This document shows, in pieces, positions 21,925-33,700 of a DNA stretch of 64,000 nt. The stretch's first letter is position 1. Each line of letters opens with the position of its first letter. The stretch spans positions 434,001 through 498,000 of the forward strand of contig CM121343.1 of the NCBI GenBank assembly GCA_051530055.1, given 5' to 3'. The notes beneath the pieces are model-generated. The model saw only the letters and a list, made by a program, of their open reading frames with translations, searched no databases and was not told the DNA's origin. The translations under genes were made by a program, and so were the position numbers. This stretch comes from Neoechinorhynchus agilis (lineage: Eukaryota > Acanthocephala).

Positions 21925-24900
21925 TTTGAATCGACTTTGAAATAGGCCTTTGAACACTGGTCAAAATGGTAATCAAAAGTTTAGTTTGGGATATTGAACA
22001 CAGGTGAGTGTAGTGGTCAAGTGCTCGGCTCAGGGTTTTTGGTGGTCAAAAGTTTGGTTCGAACTTTTGAACACAGGTGAGAATGTCAGTCAAAATTTTG
22101 TTCGAACTTTTGAACACAGGTGAGTATAGTGGTCAAGTGCTTGGATCGAGGTTTTAGCAGCCAAAAGTTTGTTCGAACTTTTGAACACAAGTTAAGATGG
22201 AAATCAAAAGTTTGGTTTGGGCTTTTGAACACTGGTCAAAATGGTAGTCAAAAGTTTAGTTCGGGATATTGAACACAGGTGAGTGTAGTGGTCAAGTGCT
22301 CGGCTCACGGTTTTAGTGGTCAAAAGTTTGTTCGAACTTTTGAACACAAGTTAAGATGGCAATCAAAAGTTTTTGGCTTTTGAACACTGGTCAAAATGGT
22401 AGTCAAAGTTTAGTTCGGGATATTGAACACAGGTGAGTGTAGTGGTCAAGTGCTCGGCTCAGTTTGTGTCAAAAGTTTGGTTCGAACTTTTGAACACAGG
22501 TGAGAATGTCAGTCAAAATTTTGTTCGAACTTTTGAACACAGGTGAGTATAGTGGTCAAGTGCTTGGATCGAGGTTTTAGCAGCCAAAAGTTTGTTCGAA
22601 CTTTTGAACACAAGTTAAGATGGAAATCAAAAGTTTGGTTTGGGCTTTTGAACACTGGTCAAAATGGTAGTCAAAAGTTTAGTTCGGGATATTGAACACA
22701 GGTGAGTGTAGTGGTCAAGTGCTCGGCTCAGGGTTTTAGTGGTCAAAAGTTTGGTTCGAACTTTTGAACACAGGTGATAATGGCAATCAAAATTTTGTTC
22801 GAACTTTTGAACACAGGTGAGTATAGTGGTCAAATGCTTGGATCCAGGTTTTAGTAGTCAAAAGTTTTGTTCGAACTTTTGAACACAGGTGAGTATAGTG
22901 GTCAAGTGCTTGGATCGAGGTTTTAGCAGCCAAAAGTTTGTTCGAACTTTTGAACACAAGTTAAGATGGAAATCAAAAGTTTGGTTTGGGCTTTTGAACA
23001 CTGGTCAAAATGGTAGTCAAAAGTTTAGTTCGGGATATTGAACACAGGTGAGTGTAGTGGTCAACTGCTCGGCTCACGGTTTTAGTGGTCAAAAGTTTGG
23101 TTCGAACTTTTGAACACAAGTTAAGATGGCAATCAAAAGTTTGGTTTGGGCTTTTGAACACTGGTCAAAATGGTAGTCAAAAGTTTAGTTCGGGATATTG
23201 AACACAGGTGAGTGTAGTGGTCAAGTGCTCGGCTCAGGGTTTTAGTGGTCAAAAGTTTGGTTCGAACTTTTGAACACAGTGAAATGTCAGTCAAAATTTT
23301 GTTCGAACTTTTGAACACAGGTATAGTGGTCAAGTGCTTGGATCGAGGTTTTAGCAGCCAAAAGTTTGTTCGAACTTTTGAACACAAGTTAAGATGGAAA
23401 TCAAAAGTTTGGTTTGGGCTTTTGAACACTGGTCAAAATGGTAGTCAAAAGTTTAGTTCGGGATATTGAACACAGGTGAGTGTAGTGGTCAAGTGCTCGG
23501 CTCAGGGTTTTAGTGGTCAAAAGTTTGAACAACACAAAAACAAAAGTTCGAACAACACTTGAACACAGGTGAGTATATGGTCAATGCTGGATCAGGTTTA
23601 GAGCAAAAGTTTGGTTCGAACTTTTGAACACAAGTTAAGATGGCAATCAAAAGTTTGGTTTAGGCTTTTGAACACTGGTCAAAATGGTAGTCAAAAGTTT
23701 AGTTCGGGATATTGAACACAGGTGAGTGTAGTGGTCAAGTGCTCGGCTCAGGGTTTTAGTGGTCAAAAGTTTGGTTCGAACTTTTGAACACAGGTGATAA
23801 TGGCAGTCAAAATTTTGTTCGAACTTTTGAACACAGGTGAGTATAGTGGTCAAGTGCTTGGATCGAGTTTTAGCAGCCAAAAGTTTGTTCGAACTTTGAA
23901 CACAAATAACAAATTTGGTTTGGGCTTTTGAACACGTCAAAATGGTAGTCAAAAGTTTAGTTCGGGATATTGAACACAGGTGAGTGTAGTGGTCAAGTGC
24001 TCGGCTCAGGGTTTTAGTGGTCAAAAGTTTCGTTCGAACTTTTGAACACAGGTGAGTATAGTGGTCAAATGCTTGGATCCAGGTTTTAGTAGTCAAAAGT
24101 TTTGTTCGAACTTTTGAACACAGGTGAGTATAGTGGTCAAGTGCTTGGATCGAGGGTTTAGTAGTCAAAAGTTTGGTTCGAACTTTTGAACACAAGTTAA
24201 GATGGCAATCAAAAGTTTGGTTTAGGCTTTTGAACACTGGTCAAAATGGTAGTCAAAAGTTTAGTTCGGGATATTGAACACAGGTGAGTGTAGTGGTCAA
24301 GTGCTCGGCTCAGGGTTTTAGTGGTCAAAAGTTTGGTTCGAACTTTTGAACACAGGTGATAATGGCAATCAAAATTTTGTTCGAACTTTTGAACACAGGT
24401 GAGTATAGTGGTCAAATGCTTGGATCCAGATTTTAGTGGTCAAAAGTTTTGTTCGAACTTTTGAACACTGGTGAGTATAGTGGTCAAGTGCTTGGATCGA
24501 GGTTTTAGCAGCCAAAAGTTTGGTTCGAACTTTTTAACACAAGTTAAGATGGCAATCAAAAGTTGGTTTATGCTTTTGAACACTGGTCAAAATGGTAGTC
24601 AAAAGTTTAGTTCGGGATATTGAACACAGGTGAGTGTAGTGGTCAAGTGCTCGGCTCAGGGTTTTAGTGGTCAAAAGTTTGGTTGGAACTTTTGAACACA
24701 GGTGATAATGGCAATCAAAAGTTTGTTCGAACTTTTGAACACAGGTGAGTATAGTGGTCAAATGCTTGGATCCAGGTGTAGTCAAAAGTTTTGTTCGAAC
24801 TTTTGAACACAGGTGAGTATAGTGGTCAAGTGCTTGGATCGAGGGTTTAGTAGTCAAAAGTTTGGTTCGAACTTTTGAACACAAGTTAAGATGGCAATCA

Positions 24901-26928
24901 AAAGTTTGGTTTAGGCTTTTGAACACTGGTCAAAATGGTAGTCAAAAGTTTAGTTTGGGATATTGAGCACAGGTGAGTGTAGTGGTCAAGTGCTCGGCTC
25001 AGGGTTCTAGTGGTCAAAAGTTTTGTTCGAACTTTTGAACACAGGTGATAATGGCAATCAAAATTTTGTTCGAACTTTTGAACACAGGTGAGTATAGTGG
25101 TCAAGTGCTTGGATCGAGGTTTTAGCAGCCAAAAGTTTGTTCGAACTTTTGAACACAAGTTAAGATGGCAATCAAAAGTTTGGTTTAGGCTTTTGAACAC
25201 TGGTCAAAATGGTAGTCAAAAGTTTAGTTCGGGATATTGAACACAGGTGAGTGTAGTGGTCAAGTGCTCGGCTCACGGTTTTAGTGGTCAAAAGTTTGTT
25301 CGAACTTTTGAACACAGGTGAGAATGTCAGTCAAAATTTTGTTCGAACTTTTGAACACAGGTGAGTATAGTGGTCAAGTGCTTGGATCGAGGTTTTAGCA
25401 GCCAAAAGTTTGGTTCGAACTTTTGAACACAAGTTAAGATGGCAATCAAAAGTTTGGTTTGGGCTTTTGAACACTGGTCAAAATGGTAGTCAAAAGTTTA
25501 GTTCGGGATATTGAACACAGGTGAGTGTAGTGGTCAAGTGCTCGGCTCAGGGTTTTAGTGGTCAAAAGTTTGGTTCGAACTTTTGAACACAGGTGAGAAT
25601 GTCAGTCAAAATTTTGTTCGAACTTTTGAACACAGGTGAGTATAGTGGTCAAGTGCTTGGATCGAGGTTTTAGCAGCCAAAGTTTGTTCGAACTTTTGAA
25701 CACAAGTTAAGATGGAAATCAAAAGTTTGGTTGGGCTTTTGAACACTGGTCAAAATGGTAGTCAAAAGTTTAGTTCGGGATATTGAACACAGGTGAGTGT
25801 AGTGGTCAAGTGCTCGGCTCAGGGTTTTAGTGGTCAAAAGTTTCGTTCGAACTTTTGAACACAGGTGATAATGGCAATCAAAAGTTTGTTCGAACTTTTG
25901 AACACAGGTGAGTATAGTGGTCAAATGCTTGGATCCAGGTTTTAGTAGTCAAAAGTTTTGTTCGAACTTTTGAACACAGGTGAGTATAGTGGTCAAGTGC
26001 TTGGATCGAGGGTTTAGTAGTCAAAAGTTTGGTTCGAACTTTTGAACACAAGTTAAGATGGCAATCAAAAGTTTGGTTTAGGCTTTTGAACACTGGTCAA
26101 AATGGTAGTCAAAAGTTTAGTTCGGGATATTGAACACAGGTGAGTGTAGTGGTCAAGTGCTCGGCTCAGGGTTTTAGTGGTCAAAAGTTTGGTTGGAACT
26201 TTTGAACACAGGTGATAATGGCAATCAAAAGTTTGTTCGAACTTTTGAACACAGGTGAGTATAGTTGTCAAGTGCTTGGATCGAGGTTTTAGCAGCCAAA
26301 AGTTTGGTTCGAACTTTTGAACACAAGTTAAGATGGCAATCAAAAGTTTGGTTTAGGCTTTTGAACACTTGTCAAAATGGTAGTCAAAAGTTTAGTTTGG
26401 GATATTGAGCACTGGTGAGTGTAGTAGTCAAGTGCTCGGCTCAGGGTTCTAGTGGTCAAAAGTTTTGTTCGAACTTTTGAACACAGGTGATAATGGCAAT
26501 CAAAATTTTGTTCGAACTTTTGAACACAGGTGAGTATAGTGGTCAAGTTCTTGGATCGAGGGTTTAGTAGTCAAAAGTTTGGTTCGAACTTTTGAACACA
26601 GGTGAGTATTGTGGTCAAGTTCTTGGATCGAGGGTTTAGTAGTCAAAAGTTTGGTTCGGGCTATTGAACACAAGTTAAGGTGGCAATCAAAAGTTTGGTT
26701 TGAGCTTTTGAACACAGGTGAGAGTGGCAGTCAAATGCTTTGTTCGAACTTGTGAACACAAGTGAGAATGTCAGTCAAAAGTTTAGTTCGGGCTTTTGAA
26801 CACAGGTGCGTATAGTGGTCAAGTGCTTTGCTGGAGATTTTAGTGGTCAAAAGTTTTGTTTGGTCTTTTAAACACAATTCAAAATGGCAGTCAAAAGCTT
26901 GGTTCGAACTTTTGAAGATTTCTAACAA
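21925..26928 (+). repeat. Complex satellite of 38+34-nt units with higher-order structure
   Basis: About 5 kb of variants of one short unit: TCAAAAGTTTGGTTCGAAC, TTTTGAACACAG, then GTGAGTATAGTGGTCAAGTG and CTTGGATCGAGGTTTTAG. The most regular repeat is 72 bp, made of a 38-nt block starting GTGAGT and ending TTTTAG and a 34-nt block ending AACACAG (for example from about 23976). Other blocks start GTTAAGATGG, GTGATAATGG or GTCAAAATGG, and the blocks are arranged in a higher-order order of roughly 230-360 bp. Each unit has a hairpin AAAAGTT/AACTTTT. The 72-bp period is a multiple of three, so minus-strand frames of up to 196 codons appear (24237-23647); they are repeat translations and not called as genes. 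Confidence 0.95.
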
Positions 26929-27207
26929 GCTTGTGGGCTTAAAAATAGATTATTAGAAAATTACCAGTCAGAATTATGTTCTTTATCCATTTTATAGTGG
27001 TAACATTTTTTCAGTTATTTGATATTAAAAAAGTTTTTATTCTCCTCGGCTTCGACAATTGATTTTATTGTACGTTGGCGAATCCTGTCCACGGTGTTAT
27101 CGATACTCATTTATTAATTGCGAAATATTTCACAAGGTTTTCCTTGCCTCTTCAGTCGCTATCTAAAAAGGAGACGATATAAACAGCATGCAATTCAAGT
27201 CATGTCT
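26929..27207. other. No gene recognised
   Basis: AT-rich sequence after the satellite. It includes AATATTTCACAAGGTTTTCC and TTGCCTCTTCAGTCGC (27123-27160), which could be a decayed copy of the fold-back hairpin motif; nothing else is seen. Confidence 0.35.
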
Positions 27208-27275
27208 GGATGTAGCTCAGATCCGCGGGTTTGTTAATACCCGAAGTGTGGGTGGTTCGATCCGCACACACCTCC
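27208..27275 (+). repeat. tRNA-like sequence (SINE head or tRNA pseudogene)
   Basis: Contains GGATGTAGCTCAG (A-box like), an anticodon-arm-like hairpin CGGGT/ACCCG around TTGTTAAT (GTT, as in tRNA-Asn) and GTGGGTGGTTCGATCCGCAC with a perfect B box GGTTCGATCC. The acceptor stem pairs at only 5 of 7 positions, the D stem is missing and the anticodon loop has 8 nt. It therefore does not look like a working tRNA. No target-site duplication was found. Confidence 0.55.
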
Positions 27276-27389
27276 TGCGGTTTGTTGCCGACTAATTGGT
27301 TCGTTATACTGCGCAACTTTGGCAGCACCAGAGTGTGGTTTGATTTGTTACATTCCATCGTCTGATTGCCCCGGATGTGAATGGGCTCA

Positions 27390-27870
27390 AGAATCAGTAT
27401 TTTCTTAGATCAGGTTCGCTGGATAAGAATGCTGTTTTTCCAAAATCCACCTTGTGCTGCGTTGTTTGCTGGTAGTTCGAGACTGCTGAGGGTTTGTCGA
27501 AAGTCCTACAAGCAAGCCTGTTTATGCTGCGAGATCCCTTTCTTGATTCCTTGCATAGTTTGTCAAATGTAGACCTTTGAGCATTCTGCACATGGAATTT
27601 TGTAGATCCCTGATTTAATCTCTTGATTGTTTTTCCTCTTGAGAATACTTGCAATGGATGCGCCCGTTTGTTGTAAATCAAAAGATATTGAGCGAGGTAC
27701 TTGAGGCGCCTCAGTTTTCTGGTCGCAGTGTCACTTATGTGGTGAAAGCCGGTGTATTTGAGGGAGTTGCTTGTGGTATCCTTCTTGCGATAGTCGCTAG
27801 GTGTTGCTTTTTTGAAGCCGATTTTGATGGCCCATTCAGGGAAGCCTCGTGATCAGAGAACTTTGGTGAT
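27390..27870 (-). mobile_element. Penelope-like retroelement remnant (3' part with GIY-YIG region)
   Basis: On the minus strand the sequence shows a segment reading GIYKIPCAECSKVYI, the start of a GIY-YIG endonuclease as found at the C-terminus of Penelope-like elements. Typical flanking sequence is also present: a FPEWAIKIGFKKA segment before it and VDFGKTAFLSSEPDLRK after it. It is broken, with several interruptions, and only the 3' part is present. It lies 75 bp from a hammerhead-core-like motif at 27945-27974, a motif type that Penelope-like elements are known to carry. Confidence 0.65.
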
Positions 27871-27944
27871 ACTTTGTTTTTCTTCTTCCCAATACCTGCT
27901 AGCTGAAGAAATCATCCTGGCGAATTTTTCTTCGGAAACAATCA

Positions 27945-27974
27945 CTGAAGAAGATCCGAGATAGTGGATCGAAA
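27945..27974 (+). repeat. Hammerhead-core-like hairpin motif
   Basis: CTGAAGA, one A, stem GATCC, loop GAGATAGT, stem GGATC, then GAAATATCCAATAAAATC. It is the clearest copy of the motif on the plus strand and lies next to the Penelope-like remnant. The sequence after GAAA (TATCCAATAAAATC) resembles that after the other copies, but I could not assign stem III and a cleavage site with confidence. Confidence 0.6.
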
Positions 27975-28479
27975 TATCCAATAAAATCTTAATTTCATTT
28001 ATTTTCTCCTATCGACAAAAAATCAAATTCACCCCGAAGACAATGATATATGACGGAATAGATTTTATGTTTACGCGGAGTTGATTTTCTCTTCGAAATT
28101 TTTCTTTATTTATATGAGTAATTTTATAAAAATTGTTTCCGATGGAATTATTTTTACCTTGAATTCGGGCCTCTAGAAAATAATCAATTGATCACAAATT
28201 TAGCAAACCTTTAAAAAATTACTCATACAACATTTTCAATATTCGGACCAAAAGTACCCAAATGTAACAACTCGTCTCGAACGGGAGTAGTAGTCCATTC
28301 CGTGTTCGTTAAACCCGTTTCTAGCAATGTCCGCAATATTACCCGCTTCGCTATTTTCTACTAAGGCCCTAATATACAGTAGCGTAAATTTGAATATGTA
28401 ATTTTTTATGAGATTAGTAAGGGTTCGTTGTGGTAGCTCTTCCCATCGACATATCGATTTTAAATTCGAATCAGATCAT

Positions 28480-30410
28480 AAGAAATGGGGTCAACAAAGT
28501 AACGACAAAGGAACATGTAATGATTGTAAATGTATATGAACACTTGATCAACATACCACTCAAAAAATCGAATCACTTATTAAATGCCTTCCACAGGTGA
28601 AATTAAGGAACTATTGTTGATAAGGTTAGGACTAACCGAAATCAGTAAATTATTTCAGTAATTTATAGACGGGATCCCGCCTCCTGGAGGTATCTGAGAA
28701 TCTGGAGGGATGTACAAGCTTATAACTGTACGTTTATCTGCAATGAGCGCAAACCATTATTTCCCTGACCGAAATTGGTGAGCTGTGTGCCTATAATTCA
28801 GTTGCGTATTGTTAAAATCTCATCTTGCACCACTCGTTAGAAACTATCAAATAATTCAGTAGCTCAAAACATTAATAGCCAACGATTTGGATAAAATTGA
28901 AAATTTATGCTTTATGAAGACAACATAATTTTCTATTTCCATTGACGTAATTCTACCAAAAAACATTTTTAAATATTAAATGAACTAAGAGGGTTTTTAT
29001 CAATGTCCACAATATGGCTTGCTTCGCTATTTTCTACTAAGGCTGTATACAGTAGCCTAAATTTGAATATGTAATTTTTTATGAGATTAGTAAGGATTCG
29101 TTGTAGTGACTCTTCCCATCGGCATATCGATTTTGAATTCGAATCAGGTCATCTATTCTCATTAAAACTTGGAACTATTTTGGCAGGGATTGAAGGTGTC
29201 GTGCAGCGATTGGTTGTATTACTACCTTTCGGCTTACACTACCAAAGTCTTGTAAGCTTTGTGTTCATTTACATAATGTCACAACCAATGTGCACATATT
29301 CTATCCCAAAAACATAATTGTTTGTATTCCTTGATTCTTGTAAAATAAGATGCAAATATTTATCATTTCCGGTGAAAACTTAGACGATATGGAACGGGTC
29401 TTCCCATGCCTTATGTACATTTTTATTCTTCAATGTTAATCTAACAGAAAATGTGGTTCTTAGGAGTTCTTTGGAATTTGCAGATGTGCATTGAAGTGCA
29501 GCTTTTTCTGGGTTTTTTTGTGTGCCCACCGCCGGAGAAAAATATAGAGAAAAACCCTTGTAGCTTCAGTTTTCAAGGCGTAAAGGAAAATTTCATTCCA
29601 TGATAAAAACTAATATTTTAGCTCTATGTAGGATATATTTTAATCTCAATTTAAAGTCGCGATTATTTCATATAAATAGCTTATGGAGTGACATTCTAAC
29701 GAATACCCTTACTAACAACTGCATCGACCTACTTAAGTGGCAAATCAACAGGAGTCAAGTAAATAATTTGGAAGCGTAATATCGAGGAACTTTATACTAC
29801 CTATCCACAATTTAATGGAAACCGACAGAGATTTTATCTGGGCGTGGCCCTTAAGCTTGCTCAGATCACAAGATGGAAATTGAACTATTCACCACTCATA
29901 CGGCGAGATCACTAATCGTGCTCAGGTATTATAACGCACGGATAAAATGGAAACGGCGGATTTGAAGTAAGGTTCCATCCTCTAGTTTAGGGTCCATCAA
30001 AATTCCATTTATTCAATTTTACATGGAAATTTGTTCCTAGAAATCTTCCGTTAATTCTATCAATTTTCGTTTAATTAATAGTATACACTTAAAGAAGTTC
30101 AAGTTATCATTTGACCGACCTGGACAGTACCCTACTATAATCTTTTAGAGCATGTTTAAATTGTAGGCGAAAGGTTAAACATTGTTCCACCGATGAACTA
30201 AGTAGGTGACGAAATTTTAATGCTTTGTGAACTTATGGTTACAACGGATAAATAAAATATCGACAGGATAAAAGGACACAATTTAAGTGACAATTATGTA
30301 GAAAACAGCTAAGGAAGCATCAAATTTCTTTTTCACGAAGCGTCAATATAATTCTAGAACTTAATAAGCTCGAAGTGGAGAAGTGATTAAGATCTGCGAG
30401 ACATCAAATA
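28480..30410 (+). repeat. Left arm of a 3.9-kb palindrome
   Basis: Matches, in reverse complement, 32389-30662 over its whole length. Outer end AAGAAATGGGGTCAACAAAG, inner end GATCTGCGAGACATCAAATA. This arm is about 200 bp longer than the other because of a segment at about 30085-30285 absent from the right arm. Within it, 29030-29155 is a diverged direct copy of 28355-28480, which lies just outside the arm. A 78-codon frame (29081-29317) occurs identically in both arms and has no recognised motif. Pol genes, terminal motifs and target-site duplications were not found. Confidence 0.9.
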
Positions 30411-30661
30411 ATTGTGAGAATCGACCTGCTGAGCTTATTAGAATTCGGGGATATACTTTCCTTGTTTAGCTTTCCGTAATTTACAATTTTTAGGCTGGAC
30501 GTGTTCAAATTTGTTGCAGTAGAAATGTTGCAATTTTCTTCAATTCTCGAGGTGTTATACTTTGCGTCCATTTTTCTTTACATTTCGCCTTATATTGTAT
30601 GTATGTTTCGTGTAAACGTGTATAAGGTTGTTGATTTTGACATATCAATGGCGATTTATAC
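30411..30661. other. Spacer of the 3.9-kb palindrome
   Basis: 251 bp of unique AT-rich sequence between the arms. No open frame of note and no recognised motif. Confidence 0.8.
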
Positions 30662-32389
30662 TATTTGATATCTCGCAGATCTTAATCACTTCTCCACTTC
30701 GAGCTTACTAAGTTCCAGAATTATATTGACGCTTCGTGAAAAAGAAATTTGATGCTTCCTTAGCTGTTTTCTACATAATTGTCACATACCATTAATAAAA
30801 CGAAAATTGATAGAATTAACGGAAGATTTCTAGGAACAAATTTCCATGTAAAATTGAATAAATGGAATTTTGATGGACCCTAAACTAGAGGATGGAACCT
30901 TACTTCAAATCCGCCGTTTCCATTTTATCCGTGCGTTATAATACCTGAGCACGATTAGTGATCTCGCCGTATGAGTGGTGAATAGTTCAATTTCCATCTT
31001 GTGATCTGAGCAAGCTTAAGGGCCACGCCCAGATAAAATCTCTGTCGGTTTCCATTAAATTGTGGATAGGTAGTATAAAGTTCCTCGATATTACGCTTCC
31101 AAATTATTTACTTGACTCCTGTTGATTTGCCACTTAAGTAGGTCGATGCAGTTGTTAGTAAGGGTATTCGTTAGAATGTCACTCCATAAGCTATTTATAT
31201 GAAATAATCGCGACTTTAAATTGAGATTAAAATATATCCTACATAGAGCTAAAATATTAGTTTTTATCATGGAATGAAATTTTCCTTTACGCCTTGAAAA
31301 CTGAAGCTACAAGGGTTTTTCTCTATATTTTTCTCCGGCGGTGGGCACACAAAAAAACCCAGAAAAAGCTGCACTTCAATGCACATCTGCAAATTCCAAA
31401 GAACTCCTAAGAACCACATTTTCTGTTAGATTAACATTGAAGAATAAAAATGTACATAAGGCATGGGAAGACCCGTTCCACATCGTCTAAGTTTTCACCG
31501 GAAATGATAAATATTTGCATCTTATTTTACAAGAATCAAGGAATACAAACAATTATGTTTTTGGGATAGAATATGTGCACATTGGTTGTGACATTATGTA
31601 AATGAACACAAAGCTTACAAGACTTTGGTAGTGTAAGCCGAAAGGTAGTAATACAACCAATCGCTGCACGACACCTTCAATCCCTGCCAAAATAGTTCCA
31701 AGTTTTAATGAGAATAGATGACCTGATTCGAATTCAAAATCGATATGCCGATGGGAAGAGTCACTACAACGAATCCTTACTAATCTCATAAAAAATTACA
31801 TATTCAAATTTAGGCTACTGTATACAGCCTTAGTAGAAAATAGCGAAGCAAGCCATATTGTGGACATTGATAAAAACCCTCTTAGTTCATTTAATATTTA
31901 AAAATGTTTTTTGGTAGAATTACGTCAATGGAAATAGAAAATTATGTTGTCTTCATAAAGCATAAATTTTCAATTTTATCCAAATCGATGGTTTTAATGT
32001 TTTGAGCTACTGAGTTATTTGATAGTTTTTAACGAGTGGTGCAAGATGAGATTTTAACAATACGCAACTGAATTATGGGCACACAGCTCACCAATTTCGG
32101 TCAGGGAAATAATGGTATGCGTTCATTGCAGATAAACGTACAGTTATAAGCTTGTACATCCTTTCAGATTCTCAGATACCTCCAGGAGGCGGGATCCCGT
32201 CTATAAATTACTGAAATAATTTACTGATTTCCGTTAGTCTTAACTTTTTCAACGATAGTTCCCTAATTTCACATGTGGCAGGCATTTAATAAGTGATTCG
32301 ATTTTTTGAGTGGTATGTTGATCAAGTGTTCATATACATTTACAATCATTACATGTTCCTTTGTCGTTACTTTGTTGACCCCATTTCTT
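30662..32389 (-). repeat. Right arm of a 3.9-kb palindrome
   Basis: Reverse complement of the left arm, with scattered single differences (for example AAATCGATGG here versus a CCAACGATTTGG context in the left arm) and one roughly 200-bp absence. The identity is very high but not total, which argues against a simple assembly duplication. The outer part (32115-32205) carries the dispersed CCTCCAGGAGGCGGGATCCC motif. Confidence 0.9.
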
Positions 32390-33700
32390 CAGGAATTATT
32401 ACCTGTATCTTCAACAAAAATCTCTGACGTTTTACTATTCCTAAAGACACGGCTTTCCAGTATATTTTCAGGTTAAAGGATTGTTTCCCATCGTTAGTGG
32501 TCTCTTAAATTTTATGCTAGTTATACTTGTAAACTTACAGATTTGGGTCAATAATAAAAAAAGGTGGTATCAATGATTTTTTGACGGATTGCTAGGTAAT
32601 TTTTTAAGCGCCCAAATACTCGCGTGGTAACAAATTTTGAGAGATTATTTTGTATTCGTTTCGCATCAACGAAAAGGTATATTTATTAACAATAAAATTA
32701 TTTATTAACTTTAATTAACGGGACTTCGTTTTTTGGTTTGCAGAAAACACTTGTATATTTTTCGTTTTTCTTTTATTGAATTAAATCCATTCCGTAATCA
32801 ACTTATACAAAGATCATAATGACTTAACCCTGTCTACCGTGGATATTAAGTCACCTATACAAATTCAAAGAACAGAAAGTGTATTGACTTTTAACCCGAA
32901 GTAAATATAATTTTGCAACAGCGAAGAGAGTACATTAAACTTTGATTCTACTTCACTCAAGGTTTAGCTGTTGTTTGACGTTTTATGTATCATAAATTTT
33001 GGGTTTTTATCTTCCATCGTTTTCATATCAAACGCATTAGTAATTGGAATTGCTTAATTCAAGGAACATGCCGAATACAACTTGATCATTATACTTAGAA
33101 TTATTGTATAGATCTTCAGCCGGTAAATAAATTTTTATTAAAACGTTTCTAACCTCGTCGGGTTCTTCATCAGCTTATTAGTTATTAAAAGATGCTACCA
33201 ACCGGTAAAGACCTAAACAAAAATTCTAATAATATACCCCAGTGCCTCGTCAAATATCGACATTCTTATGCTGATTTTTTACATGTTTTGAGTGATTTCT
33301 ACGAATTATATGTTGTATTTGGAATTTAAGGGAGCATTGTTCTACCAAGACGATGGCTCCAGTTGTTTGAAGCGACACTCATAAACTCACAGTGGTCATA
33401 ATTATTCATCTTGATTCTGAAAACTGGTTTGACGCCTTCAGATGTACATCTATGGATATCGATGAAAACTGTTGAGATAATTTTTCCCGCCTTCAAACCG
33501 CCATTGTTTACAAAAACCATGCGTGGGTGTGAAAGCACTTTTACTACAGATTTGAAATTATTTACTATATTTACGGTGTACACCGATAGTTGTGCGTTTG
33601 TCTAACCTTAATCGGAATCAAGTTCGTATATAGCATTTGTGAAATCTAAGTACAGACCGTTTTAATTCGAATAATTATCTTTTAAAGTCTGGCTAGCCGG
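32390..33700. other. No gene; one hammerhead-core-like motif
   Basis: AT-rich and stop-rich on both strands. At 33146-33173 the minus strand reads CTGATGA, AG, then AACC/GGTT stem with loop CGACGA, then AGAAACGTTTTAATAAA. This belongs to the same motif class as 36339-36368 and 38757-38784. Nothing else is recognised. Confidence 0.5.

Noticed and set aside
23647-24237. 196-codon minus-strand frame with repeated CSKVRTKLLTT
   Set aside because: It is a translation of the 72-bp satellite, which stays open because 72 is a multiple of three; no start context, no domain, and it varies with array decay.
27208-27275. Functional tRNA-Asn
   Set aside because: Missing D stem, two acceptor mismatches and an 8-nt anticodon loop.
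29081-31789. Mirror 78-codon frames in both palindrome arms
   Set aside because: Identity follows from the arms being copies; no motif, and short for the base composition.
28480-32389. A capsid-bearing giant element (Polinton type) as source of the palindrome
   Set aside because: No polymerase, integrase, ATPase or capsid-like frame in either arm.
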